Shown here: positions 34,464 through 47,545 of the stretch, piece by piece
Layout: each line of letters begins with the position of its first letter
Position numbering within the stretch: the first letter of the stretch is position 1
Assembly (NCBI RefSeq): GCF_020532645.1
Contig: NZ_JAJAUZ010000012.1
Coordinates: 62,001-126,000, forward strand
Length of the DNA stretch: 64,000 nt
Source of the DNA: Streptomyces bambusae
GTDB lineage: Bacteria > Actinomycetota > Actinomycetes > Streptomycetales > Streptomycetaceae
Reading direction: 5' to 3'
Notes under the pieces: generated by a model
Told to the model about the DNA's origin: nothing
The model's input: only the letters and a program-made list of their open reading frames with translations
Databases searched by the model: none
Position numbers and translations under genes: made by a program

Positions 34464-35117
34464 GTGTGCTGGAGTGCGACGGCGGACCTGGTCGCGGGAT
34501 CCGTGATCACGGCGGCGGGCGGGTACTGCGTGGTCCGGACGGTACGCGCCCGGCGGCTGCGGGAGCTGCCGGTGGCGGGACTGCCGGTACTGCTGGGGGT
34601 GCACCAGCTGGTCGAGGCGGCGGTCTGGTCGGGTGGCGGCGGCACCGGGCCGGCGACCACCGCCTGGGCGGTGATCGCCTTTCCGGTGGCGGCGCTCTGG
34701 GTGCCGCTGGCCGTCCTGATCGCCGGGCCGGCACGGCCCCGGCTGTGGTGGCCGGTCGGGGCGGGGCTGCTGGTGGCGGGCTTTCTGGCGTACCGGATGG
34801 CGCTGCGGCCGGTGTCGGCGGAGATCCGGGGCCATACGGTGGGCTACGGCCTGGAGGTCCCGTACGCGGGCCTCGTCCTCGGGGCGTACCTCCTCGCCAC
34901 GGTCGGGGCGCTGCTGCTGTCCCCCGCGCGGCTGCTCCGCCTCCTCGGCGCCCTGGTCGCAGCCGGCGCCGTGATCTGCGCAGCCCTCTGGCACACCGAA
35001 TTCGTCTCGACGTGGTGCGCCTTCGCCGCCGCCGCCACCCTCCTCCTCACCTTCGGCCTCCACCCGCTCGGGGGCTCCGCCCCCGGACCACCGGTCCTCG
35101 AACGCCGGACGGGCTGA
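34464..35117 (+). CDS. DUF6629-like integral membrane protein
   Basis: A 217-aa membrane protein with about seven hydrophobic helices, opening MCWSATADLVAG, a signature of a family of conserved actinobacterial membrane proteins of unknown function. GTG 34464 is only 6 bp after the MFS stop. The last 16-17 residues (LGGSAPGPPVLERRTG) are encoded by an intergenic repeat copy (35071-35119), so the natural C-terminus seems to have been replaced by repeat sequence. Function unknown. Confidence 0.8.
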   Translation: MCWSATADLVAGSVITAAGGYCVVRTVRARRLRELPVAGLPVLLGVHQLVEAAVWSGGGGTGPATTAWAVIAFPVAALWVPLAVLIAGPARPRLWWPVGAGLLVAGFLAYRMALRPVSAEIRGHTVGYGLEVPYAGLVLGAYLLATVGALLLSPARLLRLLGALVAAGAVICAALWHTEFVSTWCAFAAAATLLLTFGLHPLGGSAPGPPVLERRTG

Positions 35118-35119
35118 AG
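35071..35119 (+). repeat. Intergenic repeat copy reading into a gene
   Basis: A single copy of the same unit as at 32664 and 62800 (GGGGCTCCGCCCCCGGAC ... CGGTCCTCGAACGCCGGACG). It overlaps the 3' end of the membrane protein gene and supplies its stop codon. Confidence 0.85.
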
Positions 35120-35183
35120 GGTGCCCCCCGGTGGGCAAACCGTTGTTCGGGAGGGGGCGGGGTGGGGAAGGACTCCCGGAGGG

Positions 35184-36185
35184 TCAGCCGGCCCAGGGGG
35201 CCATGGGGTACCAGATCAGGTCCCGGCGGGCCAGGATCCGGACGTCCCAGTAGAGCAGCATGAAGACCCCCGCAGCGACGAACGCGGCGGCCATCAGCGC
35301 CGACGTCCGGCTCGGCCGGGCCGTCAGCCACCGGCCGAGGCGGTCGCCGAAGAGACCGGCGACCAGCAGGAACAGCAGCGAGACGACCACGATGTTCCCG
35401 ACCGCCTGGAGCCCGAACGCCACCGCCCCGTACAGCGGGTTGTGGCTCTCGGCCGCGTCCCGGAACAGCTGCCGGAACAACCCGTAGGGCCGCCCCAGCT
35501 GGAACGCCCCCACCAGCGCCCCCATGAACAGCATCGGTGCGTGGGGGAACCTCTCGGTCAGCCCCGCCAGCGGATCCCGCACCAGCCCGGCCGCCGCCAG
35601 TCCGAGGTACGTCATGACCAGGCCGAGCACCCCGTACACCACCATGGCCTGGATCAGCCGGCCCGAGAACCCGCCGCCGGACCCGCCCGTGGACTGCTCG
35701 AACTGCGGCATCCCCGTCCCGGCGAGTGCCGCCACCGCTCCGTACAGCGCGGACACGGACACCGCCCCGACCGCCAGCCAGCCGAGCGGCCGCACCAGCT
35801 GGGCGAGGCGCCCGCGGCGCGTCTGCACCTGCCCGGCCAGCGGGGCCATGGCGCTGAACACGGCCACGTTGCACGCGGTGAACGTGCCCGCGACGCCGGT
35901 CGCGAGGGCGAAGGCGATCCCGGCGAGCGCGCCGTTGATCGGCGCGTCCTTGGCGGGATGGCCGAGCAGCGCCCCCGCCACGTTCCCGCCGATGGTCTTG
36001 TCGACGAACTCGGCCGACCAGACCACCGTGAGCGCGAACCCGAACAGCGCCCCGACGATCAGGACCAGGGTTCTCCGGCGCGGCGGATGCCCGTTGAAGA
36101 GGAACGACGCGGAGCGCGCGCCGAGGGACGAGTCGGTGCGCTCCGCCCTGGAACGCGCTGCTGGGCCGCCGGCAAGCTGGGTCAT
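35184..36185 (-). CDS. Conserved integral membrane protein, function unknown
   Basis: A 333-aa protein with about eight hydrophobic segments. ATG 36185 follows GGGAGGAAC, a strong ribosome site. The conserved-looking core is GIAFALATGVAGTFTACNVAVFSAMAPLAGQ, a Gly/Ala-rich helix with a lone Cys then a Pro, faintly like the CcdA/DsbD transmembrane domain but without its cysteine pair. Loops contain charged clusters. It is a single gene and I cannot assign a substrate. Confidence 0.75.
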   Translation of the reverse strand: MTQLAGGPAARSRAERTDSSLGARSASFLFNGHPPRRRTLVLIVGALFGFALTVVWSAEFVDKTIGGNVAGALLGHPAKDAPINGALAGIAFALATGVAGTFTACNVAVFSAMAPLAGQVQTRRGRLAQLVRPLGWLAVGAVSVSALYGAVAALAGTGMPQFEQSTGGSGGGFSGRLIQAMVVYGVLGLVMTYLGLAAAGLVRDPLAGLTERFPHAPMLFMGALVGAFQLGRPYGLFRQLFRDAAESHNPLYGAVAFGLQAVGNIVVVSLLFLLVAGLFGDRLGRWLTARPSRTSALMAAAFVAAGVFMLLYWDVRILARRDLIWYPMAPWAG

Positions 36186-36585
36186 GAGACAGTTCCTCCC
36201 ACACGAGTGTTCTTACATGACTGGTGCGTTCGAAGCGTTCGAGGCCACACCGTAGGGGCCGACGTCCCCCCGCGGCAGAGCGCACATTCCGCCAACACTC
36301 TTCTCTTTCACGCCAGTTGCCGACCTGCTCGGCCGCCGCCCGTAGCCTGTGCGCCATGGACCCGACGGATCACCCCGCGCGCCCCGCCGGCACCACCGCC
36401 CCGGCCCGGGGTTCCTTCGTCATCCCCCGATGATGGCAGCGCGGCCCGGCCCGGCGTCAGGCTCGCGGTGTCAGAGGTGGGTGACAGCGGGGAGCCAGCC
36501 CCCGGAACCAGCCCCCCGGCCGCCACGTCACAGGAGCAGCGCCCGGGCCCGGCCCCGGATCCGGGGCGGCGAACGGGGAGGAACG
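36186..36585. other. 400-bp intergenic region, promoters only
   Basis: Near the minus-strand membrane gene there is a direct repeat GCGTTCGA-A-GCGTTCGA (36226-36242), a possible operator. Near 36340 CGTAGCCT lies just before ATG 36356 (mini-ORF below). From 36434 to 36585 I see nothing until the ribosome site GGGGAGG of the lipoprotein gene. Confidence 0.4.
36356..36433 (+). CDS. Possible leaderless 25-residue mini-ORF
   Basis: ATG 36356 opens a 25-codon frame rich in Pro, Ala and Arg (MDPTDHPARP...SFVIPR) ending at TGA. TAGCCT, a good -10 hexamer for leaderless streptomycete transcripts, lies about 7-8 nt upstream, with TTGCCG near -35 but at a long 20-nt spacing. It could be a leader peptide or chance. 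Confidence 0.25.
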   Translation: MDPTDHPARPAGTTAPARGSFVIPR

Positions 36586-37284
36586 ATGGTGCACTTCGCT
36601 GCGAGATCGGTCCGCACGGCGGCGGCAACGGCCGCGCTCTGCCTGCTGGCGGCCGGCTGCGGGACGGCCGGAGCAACGGGAGGTACGGGCGAGACCGGCG
36701 AGACGGGCGGTTCGGGCGGTACGGTCCGCACGCCGAAGGCCCTGCCGCAGGCTCCGCGGAAGCCCGGCCCCGGCGGGACCTGCCCGACGATCGAGATCGG
36801 CGGGCCCGCCCCGACCACGATCGACGGGACGCCCGCGAACATCGAGGAGGCGATGACCACCTCCGAAGCACTGGCCCGGATCGTCGAAGCGCCCGACAGC
36901 CGGTTCGCGGACACCTATGGAGAGATGATCAACGACCATCCGGCCGGCCGGGTCGCCGTGTGCGTCACCGACCTGACGCGCGGCCGCGAACTACTGGCCG
37001 CGGCGCAGCAGGCGTCCCCGAAGGCGGACCTGACCCGGGCGGACCTGTACACGTGCCCCTTCCCGCGGCGAACGCTCGAAGCGGCCCGGGACCGGGTGAG
37101 CATGGAGACGGGCGCGTACAGCTTCCCGGTGATCATGGTGGGCCCCGGGGATGCGTGCGCCGGCCTCAACGTGGGCAGCACGGCCGCCGGTGCCGCGTCG
37201 GAGGGTTTCCGCGCCGAGCTGTCGAAGGTCGCGGGCGTCCCCGTCAAGGTCGAGCACCGCGACATGCCCAGCCTTCTCGGCTGA
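36586..37284 (+). CDS. Secreted lipoprotein of unknown function
   Basis: A 232-aa lipoprotein: signal peptide ending in LLAAGC (lipobox Cys near 25), a Gly/Thr-rich linker (about 27-55) and a domain with cysteines in GGTCPTIEI, VAVCVTDL, LYTCPFPRR and GDACAGLN, so disulfides are likely outside the cell. ATG 36586 follows GGGGAGGAACG, one of the best ribosome sites in the window. I do not recognise the fold. It is monocistronic and ends in a strong hairpin. Confidence 0.82.
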   Translation: MVHFAARSVRTAAATAALCLLAAGCGTAGATGGTGETGETGGSGGTVRTPKALPQAPRKPGPGGTCPTIEIGGPAPTTIDGTPANIEEAMTTSEALARIVEAPDSRFADTYGEMINDHPAGRVAVCVTDLTRGRELLAAAQQASPKADLTRADLYTCPFPRRTLEAARDRVSMETGAYSFPVIMVGPGDACAGLNVGSTAAGAASEGFRAELSKVAGVPVKVEHRDMPSLLG

Positions 37285-37285
37285 C

Positions 37286-37313
37286 GGGCCGGGCCGCCGT
37301 CGCGGCCCGGCCC
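37286..37313. terminator. Bidirectional stem-loop
   Basis: Perfect 12-bp stem GGGCCGGGCCGC / GCGGCCCGGCCC, 4-nt loop, between the lipoprotein gene and the convergent 63-residue protein gene. Confidence 0.82.
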
Positions 37314-37337
37314 CGGCCGTGTTCTCCGTGCAGGAGG

Positions 37338-37529
37338 TCAGGGAAGATACGCCTCGATCGCGGCGGCGCCCTTCTCCTCGATCATGCGCTTGGCGCGCTC
37401 CAGCCGCTCGGGGGTGACATCGGCTCCCGTGGCCATCACCAGGTCCTCGGGGTCGAAGGGCCGCTCGCCTCCGCTGTAGAGGCGCTGCGGCCGCGGCGGC
37501 TGGTTCTTGTCCTCCGGCGCATCCTTCAT
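37338..37529 (-). CDS. Small acidic conserved protein (63 aa)
   Basis: A 63-aa soluble protein: polar Pro-rich N-terminus, then DPEDLVMATGADVTPERLERAKRMIEEKGAAAIEAYLP, a compact two-helix pattern. ATG 37529 follows GAGGTGG at good spacing. I know similar short proteins annotated as hypothetical in streptomycetes. The helical end could be a protein-interaction module; no function is assigned. Confidence 0.75.
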   Translation of the reverse strand: MKDAPEDKNQPPRPQRLYSGGERPFDPEDLVMATGADVTPERLERAKRMIEEKGAAAIEAYLP

Positions 37530-37725
37530 GGCGGTCCACCTCGCTCGGTGTGGTGCAGAAGTACTTCCCCCGAGCGTAGACACACCGCCGCCGCCGCGCA
37601 CCCCCCGGCGGGCGGGGTCCGGCGGCCCGGGTCGCGTCATCCGCCGTTCACCTGCATGTCCCTCGTTGCGCATTTTGAGGCTTTACCGTCGGTTCCTGCC
37701 GATTCCACCAACGGGAGGCGCGATC

Positions 37726-37908
37726 ATGGGCATCGACTGGGCCCTCGCAGCCGCGGTCTTCTTCCTCGGCTTCTGCGCCGCTGTCGCGGCGATGACCGTG
37801 TTCGGGGTGGCCGTACGGCTGCGCCGCCGGTCCGCACGCAGGACCGGCCCCCTCGGAGCACCCGCACCTACGGGTGCGTGGCCCAAGGAGGTCGGCCGGT
37901 GGCGCTGA
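37726..37908 (+). CDS. Small single-span membrane protein (60 aa)
   Basis: A 60-aa protein with one N-terminal membrane helix (WALAAAVFFLGFCAAVAAMTVFGVAV) and a basic cytoplasmic tail (RLRRRSARR). ATG 37726 follows GGGAGG with 7-nt spacing, which strongly supports translation. Orphan gene between unrelated neighbours; function unknown. Confidence 0.72.
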   Translation: MGIDWALAAAVFFLGFCAAVAAMTVFGVAVRLRRRSARRTGPLGAPAPTGAWPKEVGRWR

Positions 37909-37971
37909 GCCGCAGGAGCGGGACCCGATCCGGCAGACGGGCCCGGCCCTCCGGTCAGTGCGTCATCGGGC

Positions 37972-39537
37972 TCAGAAGCGGCCGGCCGGAACCGGGAAGC
38001 GCGACGGGCCCGACTGCGGGAGCTCCATGCGGTCGGCGGTCGGGGCCGCCTTGCAGGTGACGTTGCGGGCCGGCAGCCTGCCGGTCAGCAGGTACGAGTT
38101 CACCGAGGAGTCGGCGCAGGTGTTCCTGGCGAAGAGGTACACGCCGTGGCCCTCGCCCTCGTCCACCGTGACCATCCGCGAGCCCTTCATGGCGCGGTGC
38201 AGGCCGAGCCCGCTGACCAGCGGGGTCTGCGAGTCCCACTCGTTCTGGACGGCCAGCACGCCGACCTTGTTCGCGACCTCGGTGGCGGGCTCGATGCCCT
38301 TCTTCCAGTAGGCGCACGGCATGATGTTCGAGCCGAAGTCGCCGTACAGCGGGTAGCGGACCTTGTCGCGCAGCGCGTCGCGGCGGTACTGCGCCGGGTC
38401 CCGCGGCCAGTTCCGGGTGTCGGTGCAGATCACCGCGAGGAAGGCGGCCTCGCCGTTGTCGGCGGGCACGCCCGCGAACGCGGCACCCTTCGCGGGGCCC
38501 GCGGTCTCGCGCGGGGCCGGCAGGGTGGCCGGGCGGCCGGCGGCGGCCTCCTTGAGGGCCACGACGAACTCCGAGGCGTCCTTCACGCTGAAGAACACAC
38601 CGCGCGCGGAGCGGATGTCGTCACCGTTGATCTTCTCCTCGCCGATCACGATCGGCGTCTTGTTGGCGCGCTTGACCAGGTCCCAGAAGGTCTTGCGCAC
38701 CGCGGCCGGCGTGCTGCCCAGGTGGTACTGGCCGTCCCGCGCGGCGCTCCAGCGGGTCCAGCGGTCGAAGGCCGGCTCGGCGCCCTCGGCCCAGACCTGG
38801 ATCATGCCGCGCCACACGCGCTTCGGGTCCACGCTGCTGTCCAGCACGAACCGGTCGGTGCGCGCGGGGAACAGCTGGGTGTAGACGGCGCCGAGATAGG
38901 TGCCGTACGAGTAGCCCAGGTACGAGATCTTGCGCTCGCCGAGCACGCCGCGGATGACGTCCATGTCGCGGGCCGTGTTGCGCGTGGTGATGTGCGGCAG
39001 CAGGTCGCCCGACTTGGCCTCGCACTTGGCGGCCACGCGCTTGGCCCAGGCGACGTCCTTCTGGAACGTCTCCTTCTTGTACACGCGCGGCAGCCGGCTG
39101 TCCTCGCGGGTCAGCCCGCAGGTCACCGGGGTGCTGAGGCCGACGCCGCGCGGGTCGAAGCCGATCAGGTCGTAGCTCTCGCGCACCTTCTTGGGCAGCA
39201 TCTCCAGGCCCATGAGCGGCATGGTCAGGCCGGAGCCGCCGGGGCCGCCCGGGTTGAAGAGCAGGACACCGTGCCGCTTGGGGCTGGTGCTCTTGATCCG
39301 GGAGATCGCGACGTCGATCTTGCGGCCGGACGGCTTGCGGTAGTCCAGGGGGACCTTGATGGTCGCGCACTGGAACTCGGCCGGCGCCTGCCGGTCGCAG
39401 CGCTTCCAGGTGGGCGTCTGGCGGAGATACCCGTCGGCGGCCGTGGGGGCGGGGGCGGCCTGGGCGGGCGCGAGGCCGGGCACGAGGGTGGCGGTGAGAC
39501 CCACGGCCAGCAGCGACGCGATTCTGCGCATGCGCAC
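37972..39537 (-). CDS. Secreted alpha/beta-hydrolase peptidase (tripeptidyl aminopeptidase/Tap-like)
   Basis: A 521-aa exported peptidase like S. lividans Tap (S33 family). The signal peptide ends near AQAA (25-26). FNPGGPGGSG gives the oxyanion region, GYSYGTYLG the nucleophile (Ser about 210), NEWDSQTP the acid and EGHGVY the base. The Tap-like C-terminal domain carries Cys residues (NTCADSSVNSYLLTG). It trims tripeptides from the N-terminus of extracellular peptides. GTG 39537 is chosen for AGGA 10 nt upstream; ATG 39531 is two codons later. Confidence 0.93.
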   Translation of the reverse strand: MRMRRIASLLAVGLTATLVPGLAPAQAAPAPTAADGYLRQTPTWKRCDRQAPAEFQCATIKVPLDYRKPSGRKIDVAISRIKSTSPKRHGVLLFNPGGPGGSGLTMPLMGLEMLPKKVRESYDLIGFDPRGVGLSTPVTCGLTREDSRLPRVYKKETFQKDVAWAKRVAAKCEAKSGDLLPHITTRNTARDMDVIRGVLGERKISYLGYSYGTYLGAVYTQLFPARTDRFVLDSSVDPKRVWRGMIQVWAEGAEPAFDRWTRWSAARDGQYHLGSTPAAVRKTFWDLVKRANKTPIVIGEEKINGDDIRSARGVFFSVKDASEFVVALKEAAAGRPATLPAPRETAGPAKGAAFAGVPADNGEAAFLAVICTDTRNWPRDPAQYRRDALRDKVRYPLYGDFGSNIMPCAYWKKGIEPATEVANKVGVLAVQNEWDSQTPLVSGLGLHRAMKGSRMVTVDEGEGHGVYLFARNTCADSSVNSYLLTGRLPARNVTCKAAPTADRMELPQSGPSRFPVPAGRF

Positions 39538-39762
39538 GAGAGCCGGTTCCTTTCGGAGTCGGAGCAGGACATGCCCACCCTGGTACGTCGCACGCCCGAG
39601 CGAATCAGCCCACGGGACAGGACTCTCTACGACTCCAGGATGATCAGACAAGCCGTCAAGTATGAGATGAATACCGGACATTGGCCGGCACCGGACGAAA
39701 TGGCTCCGTTTCCGTCGGGTCCGCCCGGCCCCGGCGCCCGCCCGGCACGTAGGATCGGCCGG

Positions 39763-42215
<2,453 letters not shown>

Positions 42216-42219
<4 letters not shown>

Positions 42220-42237
42220 CGGCCCTCCGGCCGTCAG
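42216..42237. terminator. Stem-loop containing both stop codons
   Basis: CTGACGGCC / GGCCGTCAG, 9-bp stem with a 4-nt loop. The TGA of the UvrA-like gene and the TGA of the convergent monooxygenase occupy mirror positions in the stem. Confidence 0.75.
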
Positions 42238-43406
42238 ACGGCCGGCCGGGGCGGCAGCCGGAATCCGGCGAACAGGCCGTCGGTGGCGCGGTGCGCCAGC
42301 CGGGCCGGGAGGGCGCGCAGGGCAAGGTTGCGGGCGGCGACGGCGAGCGGGTTGCGGAGGGCTGCGACCCGGCCGGCGCGGCGGGCGCGGACCCGGATGG
42401 CGTCGGTGCGGGCGAGCCGGGCCGCGGTGTAGGCGGCGAGGGCGGCCGGCAGGTCTGCCGGGTCGGTGCCGTGTCCGACCAGGTGGGCGAGGACCGCGGC
42501 GTCCTCGACGGCCTGGCAGCCGCCCTGTCCGAGGTTGGGCGTCATGGCGTGGGCGGCGTCGCCGAGCCAGGCGGTGCGGCCGTCGTGGAGCCGCGGCAGC
42601 GGGCCGGCCAGGTCGTACAGGTCGTGCTGGAGCAGCGTGGCGGGGTCGAGGCGGCGCAGCAGTTCCGGGACGGGCGCGTGCCAGTCGCCGTGGCGGCGCA
42701 GCAGGACGCCCCGGGGGTCGTCGGGGCGGTGGCCTTCGGGAGCGGCCGCGGTGGCGTAGACGTAGACCCGGCCGTCGGCGAGCGGCACCATCCCGAACCG
42801 GCAGGCCGGACCCCAGGTTTCGGAGGCGGCGAGGTCCGGCAGGCCGTCGGCGGGCAGGACGGTCCGCCAGGCGGTCTCGCCGCTGTAGCGGAGGCCGGAG
42901 TGGCCGGGGAAGTGCCGGGCGCGCAGGGCGCTGCGGATGCCGTCGGCGGCCACCACGAGGTCGGCGACCAGTTCTCCCGCCGTCGTGTGCACCCGTGCGG
43001 TACGGCCCTGGTCTTCGGTGCCGGTGACGGCGGCCCGGTACCGGACGGTTCCGGGCGGGAGGGCGGCGGTGAGGGCGTCGCCGAGGCCGGCGCGGTGGAC
43101 CGCGAGGGCGGGGCGGCCGTAACGGGCGGTCAGGGCGGCGGTGTCGGTACGGCTGAGCCAGCGGCCGTCGGGGCTGCGCAGCCCGGCGGCGGCGGGGACG
43201 GCGTCGCCGAGGGAGCGGGTGACGTCGAGTCCGGCGGCTTCCAGGGCCCGGAGGGCGTTGGGGGCGAGGACGATCCCGGCGCCGGCGGCCGTGGGGCCGT
43301 CGGCGCGTTCGCAGACGGTGACCCGCCAGCCCCGGCGGTGCAGGGCGACCGCCGCCGTGAGCCCGCCGATCCCCGCCCCCGCGACCACTGCATGGCGCTG
43401 TCCCAC
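42234..43406 (-). CDS. FAD-dependent aromatic monooxygenase (PHBH fold)
   Basis: A 390-aa class A flavoprotein monooxygenase: Rossmann motif AGAGIGGLTAAVAL (about 9-22), FAD/NADPH site VVAADGIRSALR, and the second FAD motif GDAAHAMTPNLGQGGCQAVED. Such enzymes hydroxylate aromatic or polyketide-like molecules. GTG 43406 follows GAGAGG. It is divergent from a TetR repressor with two matching palindromes in the 77-bp gap, so it is almost certainly induced by its own substrate or an antibiotic, as with TetX-like enzymes. Confidence 0.92.
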   Translation of the reverse strand: MGQRHAVVAGAGIGGLTAAVALHRRGWRVTVCERADGPTAAGAGIVLAPNALRALEAAGLDVTRSLGDAVPAAAGLRSPDGRWLSRTDTAALTARYGRPALAVHRAGLGDALTAALPPGTVRYRAAVTGTEDQGRTARVHTTAGELVADLVVAADGIRSALRARHFPGHSGLRYSGETAWRTVLPADGLPDLAASETWGPACRFGMVPLADGRVYVYATAAAPEGHRPDDPRGVLLRRHGDWHAPVPELLRRLDPATLLQHDLYDLAGPLPRLHDGRTAWLGDAAHAMTPNLGQGGCQAVEDAAVLAHLVGHGTDPADLPAALAAYTAARLARTDAIRVRARRAGRVAALRNPLAVAARNLALRALPARLAHRATDGLFAGFRLPPRPAV

Positions 43407-43430
43407 GGCACACCTCTCCCCACCCGGAGG

Positions 43431-43486
43431 CTCTACACCTGTAGAGCCGACATGCCCTCACTCTACAGCTGTAGAGTGAGGGCATG
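43431..43486. promoter_or_regulatory. Two TetR operators, one a perfect 36-bp palindrome
   Basis: CTCTACACCTGTAGAG (43431-43446) and CTCTACAGCTGTAGAG (43461-43476) lie exactly 30 bp apart. The second is the centre of a perfect 36-bp palindrome, 43451-43486, whose right end is the ATG of the TetR gene. They cover the promoters of both divergent genes. Confidence 0.9.
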
Positions 43487-44101
43487 TCCACTGCCGCCGC
43501 CGCTTCCGACCGCCGCACGCTCATCGCCGACACCGCCATCGCCCTGGTCGCCGCCGCGGGTCTGCGCGGGCTCACCCATCGCGCCGTGGACAGCGCGGCG
43601 GCCCTCCCGGCGGGGAGCACCTCGTACTACTTCCGCACCCGGACCGCCCTGATCGGCGCCTGCTACCGGCGGCTGGCGGAGCTGGACCTGGCCGACGCGG
43701 AGGACGACGGCGGAGCCCTGGCGGGGCCGGGCGGGCCGGCCGGCCCCCCGGACCGGGACGCCGTGGCGGCCGCGCTCGCCGCGATGCTGCACCGCTGGCT
43801 CACCACCGGCCGCGCCCGCCAGCTGGCCCGCTACGAGCTGAGCCTGGAGGCCGCCCGCACGCCCGAGCTGGAGGCCGACCTCCACGAGGCCGGGCGGGCC
43901 GCCCGGTCCCGGGCCGCCGACCTGCTCGGCGCACTCGGCGCCACCGATCCCCGGGCCTCGGCCGAACTCCTGGTCGCCTGGGCCGACGGCCTGCTCTACG
44001 ACCGGCTGGCGGGCGCCCTCGCCCGCTCCCGCCCGGCCCCGGACCGGGCCGAACTCGCCGCGGTCTGCCGCCGCATGCTCGACGCGGCGCTCGCCCCCTG
44101 A
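43484..44101 (+). CDS. TetR-family transcriptional repressor
   Basis: A 205-aa TetR regulator: HTH at about 12-60 (LIADTAIALVAAAGLRGLTHRAV, LPAGSTSYYFRTRTALI) and an all-helical ligand domain. ATG 43484 lies inside the 36-bp operator palindrome, so bound repressor would cover its own start and block both transcription and any leader; autoregulation is very likely. The target is the divergent monooxygenase. Confidence 0.93.
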   Translation: MSTAAAASDRRTLIADTAIALVAAAGLRGLTHRAVDSAAALPAGSTSYYFRTRTALIGACYRRLAELDLADAEDDGGALAGPGGPAGPPDRDAVAAALAAMLHRWLTTGRARQLARYELSLEAARTPELEADLHEAGRAARSRAADLLGALGATDPRASAELLVAWADGLLYDRLAGALARSRPAPDRAELAAVCRRMLDAALAP

Positions 44102-44114
44102 CCGGTCGCGGTCA
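44099..44114. terminator. Short stem-loop containing both stop codons
   Basis: TGACCG / CGGTCA with a 4-nt loop. Its outer ends are the stop codons of the convergent TetR and phosphatase genes. Confidence 0.5.
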
Positions 44115-44735
44115 GGCGTCGCCGGCCAGCAGTTCCTGGGGCAGTTCGCGGAAGTCCCAGGTGCCGGCGCGCCGGGTGAAGGTCCACACCAGGTCGTGGC
44201 GGGCGGGCCAGCCGGCCGGCACGCCCAGGACCCGGTCCGCGCCGAGGGCCCGGACCAGCCCCGGGATCCCGGCGTGCTCCCAGCAGACGAGCACCGGCAT
44301 CGGGGCGGCCAGCACCGCCCGGGCGAGCGCCGCCTCCTGCCCGGGCCCGAGGTCGGTGCGGACCCGGACGCCCGTGTCCCGGGCCAGCGCCGCGACGGTC
44401 TGCCGGGAGCGGGCGGCGCCGCCGGCGGCGAACAGCGCGGCCGGGCGGGGCAGCCGGGCGCCCCGGGCCGGCCCGAACAGCAGCGGCAGCGCCTCGGCGC
44501 GCCGGTGACCGCGCCCGGCCAGCGAGCCGGCGTCCGGATCGCCGTCCTCGTCCTCCCCGAAGTCCCCGGCGTACGGACCCTCCGCGTGCCGGATGACCAT
44601 GACCAGGGCGTCCCGGGCGGCGGGCGCGCCGGGGGCGGGCCCGGCCCCCGGCCCGGCCGGGGCCTCGGCCGTACAGCCGGCCGCCAGCGGGGCGAGGGCG
44701 GCCAGCACGCTCCTGCGCCGTACTCCTTCTGCCAT
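44112..44735 (-). CDS. Lipoprotein with histidine-phosphatase-like domain
   Basis: A 207-aa protein. The N-terminus has RRRSVLAALAPLAAGC, a Tat-like Arg cluster followed by a lipobox, so it is probably a membrane-anchored exported lipoprotein. The rest resembles a histidine phosphatase: MVIRHAEGPY (RH motif, near residue 50), SLAGRGHRRAEALPLLF, and CWEHAGIPGL with the second His. Substrate unknown. ATG 44735 is used; ATG 44753 is in frame and neither has a clear ribosome site. Confidence 0.75.
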   Translation of the reverse strand: MAEGVRRRSVLAALAPLAAGCTAEAPAGPGAGPAPGAPAARDALVMVIRHAEGPYAGDFGEDEDGDPDAGSLAGRGHRRAEALPLLFGPARGARLPRPAALFAAGGAARSRQTVAALARDTGVRVRTDLGPGQEAALARAVLAAPMPVLVCWEHAGIPGLVRALGADRVLGVPAGWPARHDLVWTFTRRAGTWDFRELPQELLAGDA

Positions 44736-44841
44736 GGGCCCACTGTCCGCCATGGCCCGGAGCCCGCCGGGGCGCGGCGCGGGGTCCCGGCGGACGGTCA
44801 GCCGATCGGCGCACCGGGCTCCGGCGGCCGCGCGCCGCGGT

Positions 44842-45584
44842 TCAGCGGCGGACCGTGCGGTTCGCCCGCAGCCACTCCTTGTTCATGGCGGCGATCGACG
44901 GCAGCGGTATCCCCTTGGGGCAGGCGGTGGCGCACTCGCCGGTGAGGGTGCAGCCGCCGAAGCCCTCCGCGTCCATCTGCGCGACCATGTCCAGCACCCG
45001 GGTCTCCCGCTCCGGCGAGCCCTGCGGCAGCGCGCCCAGGTGGTTGACCTTGGCGGAGGTGAACAGCATCGCCGAGCCGTTCGGGCAGGCCGCCACGCAG
45101 GCGCCGCAGCCGATGCACTCGGCGTGCTCGAAGGCGCGGTCGGCGTCCGCCTTGGGCACGGCGGTCGCGTGCGCCTCGGGCGCGGAGCCGGTGGCCACCG
45201 TGACGTAGCCGCCGGCCTGGATGATCCGGTCGAACGCGCTGCGGTCCACCACCAGGTCCCTGACCACGGGGAAGGCGGCGGCCCGCCACGGCTCGACGTC
45301 GATGGTGTCGCCGTCCCGGAAGGAACGCATGTGCAGCTGGCAGGCGGTGGTGCGCTCGGGCCCGTGGGCGTCGCCGTTGATGACGAGGCTGCAGGCGCCG
45401 CAGATGCCCTCGCGGCAGTCGTGGTCGAAGGCGACCGGCTCCTCGCCGCGCAGGATCAGGTCCTCGTTGAGGGTGTCGAGCATCTCCAGGAAGGACATGT
45501 CGCGCGAGATGCCGTCCACCTCGTACGTGACCATCGCCCCGGGGGTCTCGGGGTGCTGCTGGCGCCAGACGCGCAGGTTGAGCT

Positions 45585-45588
<4 letters not shown>
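44842..45588 (-). CDS. sdhB: Succinate dehydrogenase/fumarate reductase iron-sulfur subunit
   Basis: A 248-aa electron-transfer subunit. The 2Fe-2S domain has [11 protein letters not shown] with a later Cys in TTACQLHMR; the C-terminal domain has [20 protein letters not shown] and [13 protein letters not shown] for the 4Fe-4S and 3Fe-4S clusters. ATG 45588 overlaps the SdhA stop (ATGA). Last gene of sdhCAB, membrane-associated on the cytoplasmic face, passing electrons from SdhA to the quinone site. Confidence 0.96.
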
Positions 45589-47543
<1,955 letters not shown>

Positions 47544-47545
47544 GG

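Noticed and set aside
33164..35263. 699-codon plus-strand frame
   Set aside because: Out-of-frame shadow of the MFS and DUF6629-like genes.
36349..36585. N-terminal extension of the lipoprotein starting at 36349
   Set aside because: It would bury the signal peptide; the GGGGAGG ribosome site before ATG 36586 decides the start.
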